Of a stretch of DNA of 64,000 nucleotides, positions 57,001 to 64,000 are shown one piece after another. Source of the DNA: Rhinopithecus roxellana (taxonomy: Eukaryota > Chordata > Mammalia > Primates > Cercopithecidae); contig NC_044554.1 of NCBI RefSeq assembly GCF_007565055.1, positions 141,359,463-141,423,462 of the forward strand. The letters run 5' to 3'. Numbering within the stretch: position 1 is the first letter of the stretch; each line of letters starts with the position of its first letter. The position numbers and the translations under genes were made by a program. The notes below the pieces were generated by a model that saw only the letters and a program-made list of their open reading frames with translations, did no database searches and was not told the origin of the DNA.

Positions 57001-58619
57001 TTAACAAAAAGTCCTCATTCGCAGCTTACCATGGGCCATACGATGGAACCAGTAGTAGCCAAAGTCAACTCCTAAGAAGGTTAAATACCAAGTCCATGGA
57101 GAATCCCAAGGCAAACTGAACAGACTGTAGTTCTCCCAGATATAAATATAACTGGTCAGTTCAATGCTCCTGAAAAATAGACTGGAAGATAAAATTCACA
57201 ATCAGTGATTATATAACATTTTAGAAATAAAATTATGCTAAAATGTTTTAGATAACATTTAAAATTAATATCTTCATATGAAAAAATGAAACTCTTTCTT
57301 CTACTTTGTTTCTTCTCTGTCATTCTTTTTAAAGGCTCAAATTCCTTAGTATCAAAATCATTCCCAGGAAGCTTTATTTTATTTCATAGGCATCATGGAT
57401 GCCAGCTGTTTGTGCTCTCAACTTCATGAAATTTAAAAGGCCATTTTTTCATGTCTCTTAAAATATTTTTCATTGAGCCCATGCAACGTAAATATGACAA
57501 GACTACAACTTAATTTCTGTGATTGTCATTTCTAAATTTTATTGAAGTATATATTAAGAATGCTTTATAAAGGGAATATAAACTAGGCTTTTTAAAATAT
57601 TAGGAAAAAAATTTTCTTAGATGTAAGGTATACAAACCTAATTAAAATAAACAAATATTTCTAAAACTCAGACACTATACTGTATCTTGCCACCTATTTA
57701 TCAAACTTCTGCAAATTCTTATTTTCAGTAACTTTTTAAAACCTACAGAATATGCTTTAATTTTAGAAAGTATATTATTTTCTCTTTCAAGTTTTATGTG
57801 ATCAAATTTAAGATTAGCTTCTAGATTGTTTTGTCTCTTTTATCAATTTGATTGAATTGACTTTTCCTTCTATATTTATTTTTAAATAGAAAAAGAATTA
57901 ATCATTTTGGTTAATAAAGATATATTTATAAGTCATCAACAAGTTTGGTGCTGAAAATTCTGAGAAACTTTTTAAATATTCTAATTTTAGATAAAAGTGG
58001 AAGAAGTGGTGCAGACTATTATACTACTAAAATTTTTTATTTTTATAATATTTCCCTTTACAGAGTCAGTTTCTGCAAATTAGCATTTTACTGGTTCTTT
58101 TAAAGATCCAGCCCTTTAATTTTATTCTTGAATTTAATTATCATATGACTTTAACCGTGATTTAATAACTTTAAAACAACCTCTTATACTTTAATATTTT
58201 AAAGTATTATTATTTAATCTGTAAAACACTAGGCTATCTTATAACAGCATTAATATACATAACTCAGAGAAATGCCAAATGCTTACAATTTTGAACAAGA
58301 GTACACATCACCATATATTAAAAAACTCAATTTCCAATTTGAGATTACATGGTTAGAAGAAGCAGTTTTGTCCCTGTGTTCAAGTCCTTGACCCAAAGGA
58401 GTTGCTCATCCTGTACCCCTACTACAATGCCAATCTGAGTGATACTCTGAGTACTCCAGAAACCACTGCTGCAGTGGCCCTGAGACTGCTTGTGGGCCTT
58501 CATTTAAAACCTGCCTTCCAAGGTTTTATGAAGGTATGTTAGTCAAAGTAGGGGATTAGAACAAATTATACCGTAAAGCTTGTTAGCTTGGTTGGTTACT
58601 TTTATATATTTAGATGAGG
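57001..58619. other. 1.6 kb AT-rich unique DNA
   Basis: No gene or repeat seen. A less AT-rich patch at 58370-58520 has no supported frame. Confidence 0.45.
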
Positions 58620-58700
58620 GCTTCACAACAGTGCTACTGTTGACATTTGGACAGGATAGTTCTTTGTCGGAAGAGGTTGTTTGGTGCAAACGTTTACTGA
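58620..58700 (+). mobile_element. hAT-Charlie MITE fragment (MER20-like)
   Basis: 'acagtgctactgttgacatt' and 'ggatagttctttgtcgg' match the first third of the element at 58829. Confidence 0.55.
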
Positions 58701-58828
58701 AACTATGAAATATTAAAATTGCTCACTATTGTTTATTAGTAGGGGTTACCCATATAAAATTTAAGTTTTAGGTTAAAAATGACAATATCAGTTTTATATG
58801 CTTCAATATAACAATTTCTCTAAAACAG

Positions 58829-59045
58829 GAATTCTTAACTATAACACTACTACAATTTGGGCCAAATACTTTGTTGTTTTGAAGGTCTTTCGTGTGCATC
58901 ATTGAATGTATTCCAGCATTGCTGTTCTTTAGAACCTAGATTTAGGACCCCTCCTTCTCACCCTAGCTATGATTACAAAAATGTCTCCAGATATTTCCAA
59001 GTGTTTCCTGGGGAGTAAAAATTTCCCCGGTTGATAACCTCTGCC
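58829..59045 (+). mobile_element. hAT-Charlie MITE (MER20-like)
   Basis: 'aattcttaactataacac', 'aatttgggccaaatactttg', 'aaaatgtctccagatatttc' and 'ccccggttgataacctctg' match in order a well-known ~220 bp non-autonomous hAT element whose ends are CAGNGGTTCTCAAC-like. Near full length. Confidence 0.75.
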
Positions 59046-59164
59046 TTAAGACAACTGATCCAGAAAAATAGATTAAAACAAAATGTAGTAGAAAGTTGAA
59101 AACATCTATAGCTGAATGGCTTAAGTATTAGCACATAGTGTCAAAGCAGATTCCTCCATGGATT

Positions 59165-59290
59165 CAGGCAGTCATTCAGTGAATTCATATGAAGAGCCTA
59201 CTAAGTGCCAAACACAGTACAAGACGCAAGAACACACTATTAAACAGGGCAAACGCCACCAGCCTTACAAATGTTCCCTCAATTTAATAC
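59165..59290 (-). repeat. L2 fragment
   Basis: 'cagtcattcagtgaattcat', 'gagcctactaagtgccaaac' and 'agaacacactattaaacag' are antisense L2 3' wording. Confidence 0.6.
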
Positions 59291-59404
59291 CTTTTAAAAA
59301 AAATATGCTGTCTTTCTTGTCAGCTCCAGTGAAAATGGAAATAGGCATTAAGATACCAAGATCTCAATAACAGACTGAAGGTCCTTGAAAAACTTCCATT
59401 TGTT

Positions 59405-59441
59405 AAAATAAATAAATAAATAAATAAATAAATAAATACAA
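59405..59441 (+). repeat. (AAAT)n microsatellite
   Basis: About nine AAAT units. Confidence 0.95.
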
Positions 59442-61002
59442 TTAAATCAATCAATAAATAAAAATTTTTAAAAACCTGCCTGAAATTGAAATACTTTTCT
59501 ATTTCCTGTACAGGTGCCAGGTCTTGAGCAGACACCCAGTTTATTACTCCATCAACTGACTTATTAGGGTTGACACAAATCGAGCTGAAATATGCTTGAC
59601 ATACTACAGTCAAGCCTTCCCCCCACCACATCCCACACACATTAGCATGAAGCCTAACTTCCCTCAAGACACGAAGAAGGAGGGGAGAAGCTGTAAGAGT
59701 TATATTCCCTGCTTTCTATCAGCAAAATTAATTTGATCCTCTTTTATTACATATATGAAAGAATAGCCATGGAGTGCCCACAACTAAAAGCAATTCACCT
59801 AAGCAATACAGCTGGCAAATGATTATCAAGCTCTGGAAACCCGGGATTGTAGAAAATAGCACCTACATTTTCAAAAATGTTCCCACCAGACCTTGAATCA
59901 TAAACCAAAGTTCCTTCCTCTTTCTCTTCTCAATCCCCCTTACCCCTTCCACCCTGCAATCTCAGCACATGACTCTGCATCCTGGAATTTAAACTCTCTA
60001 AACTCCATCCTGCAGGAAGAGGCACATATAATATGTACGTATATAGTAAGCTTACTTTATCACATGAAGATGGAATATTGGGTAGCACAGGGGCTTGGAA
60101 TTCCCAAATGCCAGATCCCTTTTATGCCTTAAGTTTAAATGTAAGGCCAGGAAAGTGACCTAAATGTAAAGAGACATTAGAATCCTCTAATTAGCAAACT
60201 GTGTATAGAGAGGCTTTCCTTCCATTGTCCTATTTTCTTCATGAATTCCCCCAAACAGCAGTTTTCTCTTGGGTCTGAAGTATATGTTTCAGCAAATGAA
60301 AAGTAGCTTATTTCTCTAACTAGTGATCTGATTTTCTGTGTGTTTTACTTAACATTTTTCTCTCATCACTAGAAATTTGTCAATGTTCAGTTACTATAAA
60401 AAAGTTACTAAGTTACTAAATTAGTATTTAGTATTAATCCCCATTTTTTACAAAATAAAATTCAGTTTTAATGTTAATATTAAAAATAATCAATAAATCA
60501 GAAATAAATGTTATTTGGGGATTGAGAATTAGAAACTAATGAGTTTTCAAAGTCATCTCCATCTGAGTCTACCCATCACCAGGAACAGAAGTGTGAGAGT
60601 GATCATGACGTTCACCCCTTCAGTATCTAAGGATAATTTAAGGTATGAGATAATTAGGCTGAATGAGCCCTAAAATGACTCTCAAGTTGTTGTCATTAAG
60701 AAAGCAAGTGACATTTGAAGTAATGCTCTCATTGCAGCCTCCTAAAATAACAGAGCAAGTTTCAAAATAAGTAGACTTATGTACTATACTCATACGAATC
60801 TGCCAATTTATATTATTCCTTAACTGTCATTATAGCTGAGTGTTCTGATTTGGCCAGATTATACAAAATTAAAAAAAAAATAAAATTAGATATTTTTGTT
60901 TCGAATACTCTTGTTTTATGAGCCAGAAAATAAATGAATATTTAAACAAGATAATTACAAATATCCTTAAAACTCCAAGAAGTTACAAATAAATTAATAT
61001 AT
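59442..61002. other. 1.5 kb unique DNA
   Basis: Frames of 79 and 115 codons at 59320-60132 have no recognised motif. No repeat named. Confidence 0.4.
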
Positions 61003-61185
61003 TGGATCATATATATATGTGTGTATATATATATTTTGGATCATATATATGTGTGTATATATATTGGATCATATATATTATTGGATCATATATATAGGAT
61101 CATATATATATTAGATCATATATATGTATATATGTTGGATCATATATATGTATATATATTGGATCACACACACACATATATACAT
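61003..61185 (+). repeat. AT-rich minisatellite with GGATCA anchor
   Basis: About eight units of variable length (roughly 16-34 bp), each with GGATCATATATATA or a close variant (one AGATCA) followed by a TGTGTATATATAT-type stretch. The last unit passes into a short CA tract. The 88-codon frame over it, with repeated LDHIYVYI, is a by-product of the repeat. Confidence 0.9.
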
Positions 61186-62056
61186 TTATGTAAAGAGAGT
61201 GAGAGATATTTTTCTGGGAAATGTTGCTATTTATCTACTTCAAAATCCCTTCAACTGAATCCAGGAGTTTGCACTGCCTGTCTGTAAAGCTACTGCCACT
61301 TTTGCTCCATCTAGTGGAATATTGATTTTTGCTTGGTAATAATAAGATAGATAATATTACCTTTACCGTCTGCAAACAAATAAAATCTGCACTACTAATT
61401 CTTATTGTTAAATAGTATTGTTCATAAAACAATCACTTAATTTAATTTCTTCATAACAGCAACCATAAAACCATAAACCTTTAAAAACGCAATGTGATAG
61501 ATTTGGAAGAAATGAATTTGCCACATTCTTTACTTTGCAGGAAATGTATTACTCGATTGAATAAACACACAAGTCCAGACTAATAAGCAGTGAATCTTGC
61601 ATTCACTAGGGAAGTTTCGTCTAATAGCAGTTTGTGAAGTTATGCAATTAATAACAAAGGCAAAGTCTATTTATTAGTTTTCTAATGCAAATGTTAAGAG
61701 GAAATGAGACATTCTCTCAAATATAATTAACAAGCCAACAAATTTTTTAAAATCTATTTTCCTTACTTGGGGATTTTTAATAATTATTTCTAAGTTAACA
61801 AATTTTAGTATTAATAATAAAGTATTATTATTAACATTACATAGGTTCATTTATCTCTTATTTTGGACAATGAATTGTTGCTTATTAAAGTCATCATCCA
61901 AAATTATATGCATTCATTTGTTAGGTCTGATTTGCCAAGGCAACATTTAGCATGCTAAAGCCCTTAGTATAAAAACCCAGTATACAAATTTTCTATATTC
62001 TCTGGCCCCATCCCAAAGAGTCAAAAATATTTTTAAAAGGTTTAATTTCCTCCTTT

Positions 62057-62088
<32 letters not shown>

Positions 62089-63866
62089 TGAATTGAAACT
62101 TTCTTGTCAGGAATGGAAAATTCCATGGCAGGCATGGCCAGTAAAAGTATGCATATATATGGTTGAACATTGTGGAGCTAGCTCCATAGTAAAAATTGGC
62201 AGTGACCCATATGTATTAAAAGTGGAGTGTCCCCAACTTTATTTGAAAATTTACCTACTTAAATTATCCCTCTAACCTATTGCAATTTGATTTATAATCT
62301 GCTGTTTCAACAGAATAAATGAACCCATTAAAAACAAACATACTGTAGATATTTATATCAGGAATAAAACTTCTCTGGGGAGGATGCAATTTATGGAAGT
62401 AGAAACATTGGAAGGAAGTAACAAATTGAAGTCCCGGTTTTCTAATGAAGGATTGGAAATTGAGTTTTGCTTAAACAAGCAGGAAAAAAAAAATGTGATT
62501 ATTTTTCACTCATTAACATTTAAGTCAGTAGCAGGATATTTCACAAGTTTTAGATACATTTGCTTAAACAATAGATTTTGTAAATACTTTGTTAAATAAA
62601 GTTTAATTTTTTTACAGTCACATATGCGACTAATTGTTAGAAAGTCAGATTATTTGCATGATACACTGTGTTTATCTAGAATACATAGACATATCTTTTT
62701 CTAACTAGGACTAGTATCTGATTAGGAAGGCTGCTGACTGGATGATAGGCTGTCTACTGGATTTCAGAAGAGCAAAACAGATGCAAGCCTGCCCAGAATC
62801 TGGTTCTTAGGACAGATGGACTTTTATTACAGACCATGGTCTGTCCAACAGACTTGTAAACAAGATACAATCTTCTCCATCGTTAATATTTTCCTTGACA
62901 TAAAGATTTGAAAGAGGTAGCATATATCTTTTCTATCACCATGGTAAGCACACTATTAATCTTTAAGGTACCTGAAATTGTATGTAATCCTGAAATTAAG
63001 ATCCTCAAAAGAAAAATATCGTTTTTCTTCAAAGTCTGCACACAACATTTCTATTACGTGTATGACGAAGTGGAAAAATGTGTTCACTTTGATTTCCACT
63101 TCTTTTGTCAGAGGCCACATGCTTATTTGGAATTATTATCCAAAGCATAATTCTTCACAAACGTATTAGCAAAAGGCATACTACCATTTGTCTTGCAATC
63201 ACCTATGTGAAGGACGTAGCAAGCCCCTGTTGCTAGTGCAGAAAATGAAATTAGTCCCTGGGAGAGGATACAATCATTGCCGTGTTAATCTAACCCTCAG
63301 CTGTTAATGATTTGCACAGGGATTCCCCTTGACGCTGTGGCTTCAACTGAAATATTGTTTTAAGAATTGATGTCAAATTCTTCCTTTTTTTTTCCTGAAA
63401 GCGGATTGAGAGGAATGGATCCACAGGCTTGCTTTTCCTTTTCCGTTTATATCTGGGTTTGGGATTTTTTTTAGAGCAACAAATAAAATAAAAACATTTT
63501 CACCATAGTTCTATACAACAAAACAAAGCAAAACAAAATAAAAATTCATTGTCAGATAATTTGCTTTACTGGGATCTTTCAGACAAGGCTGTAAAAGAGA
63601 AAAATTCCTTGAAAAACTTTAAAGAAATCCACATTTCATAATTTAGAATTGTTCTTTACATCTACAAGGAAAAAAGGAGTAATTTGCTATTCTCATTTAA
63701 AATAACTATAGAAAAATATTCTCCAAATTCAAGTTCATAACCTTTTACCTTTCTCTCAAAGGGCACCAGAGTTAACAGTTTGTGTTAGTTTAAGGGCTGT
63801 TATGAGTAGTGGGTGAAGGAAAAGAACCGCATGTTCTATCCCTGAAGGACTGGTTTGTTTTGGTTT
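61186..63866. other. 2.7 kb unique AT-rich DNA, no gene
   Basis: Only a T run of about 27 at 62059-62086 stands out. Small frames (60-80 codons) around 62093-62599 and 62908-63169 have no known wording. Confidence 0.45.
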
Positions 63867-63901
63867 CTTTTTTTCCTTCTCTCTCTCTCTCTGTCTCTCT
63901 G

Positions 63902-63972
<71 letters not shown>

Positions 63973-63990
63973 CTCTCTCTCTTTCTCTCT
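63867..63990 (+). repeat. (CT)n microsatellite with CTGT units
   Basis: Starts with TCTCTCTG-type interruptions (63890-63912), then a long pure CT tract, then TTTC breaks. It ends just before the window edge, so its full extent may be larger. Confidence 0.95.
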
Positions 63991-64000
63991 GCTTTTGGGG

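Noticed and set aside
61003..61185. CRISPR-like array
   Set aside because: Units are low-complexity AT repeats of varying length without unique spacers, in a primate genome; it is a minisatellite.
61021..61287. 88-codon frame with repeated LDHIYVYI
   Set aside because: Artefact of the minisatellite.

Overview
This window is nuclear DNA from a primate, most likely an Old World monkey (cercopithecid). The evidence is the mix of interspersed repeats: Alu elements of J, S and Y age, primate L1s of several ages, a Tigger1 DNA transposon, MLT1 and ERV1-like LTRs, and older MIR, L2 and hAT remnants. Two of the youngest Alus (1776-2085 and 40634-40935) carry changes I associate with Old World monkey AluY subfamilies, such as GGTGGCTCAAGCC near the 5' end and GATCCGGCCACTGC in the right arm. 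Species and chromosome cannot be read from the sequence.

I find no host protein-coding exon, rRNA, tRNA or other RNA gene that I can support. Every open frame longer than about 120 codons lies inside a transposable element, and the shorter ones look like chance frames in AT-rich DNA. The window reads as an intergenic or deep intronic repeat-rich block.

Layout. 1-9 kb: AT-rich DNA with a young AluY, L1 tails, a complete solo MLT1 LTR and an ancient L1. 9-18 kb: an AluY, an inverted piece of L1 ORF2 (endonuclease part), a local ~205 bp duplication (10.6 and 12.4 kb), MIRs and a HAL1/L1ME-like remnant. 18.1-20.6 kb: one old L1 3' half carrying a nested Alu and a nested DNA transposon. 20.6-26 kb: MLT1 piece, a half Alu, MIR, L1 tails. 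26.08-31.67 kb: a primate L1 with intact target-site duplications, a large ORF2 deletion and a small inverted internal fragment. 32.4-36.2 kb: an AluS, a GC-richer pair of LTR-like blocks and an internally deleted Tigger1. 36.4-38.7 kb: three Alus and old repeats. 40.1-46.6 kb: a full-length young L1 with a nearly intact ORF2 and its own nested AluY. 47-64 kb: a cluster of MIR/L2 fossils, two more 3'-end L1s (one twin-primed with a hairpin), hAT MITEs, an AT-rich minisatellite, and a CT microsatellite running to the window edge.

The elements do not form a pathway. Most informative is their nesting and breakage, which gives relative ages and insertion mechanisms. I found nothing that supports a new biological system. 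The best leads are the rearranged L1 at 26-31.7 kb, the near-intact L1 at 40-46.6 kb, and the unclassified local duplication at 10.6/12.4 kb. Repeat family names come from recalled consensus sequences, with no database search behind them.
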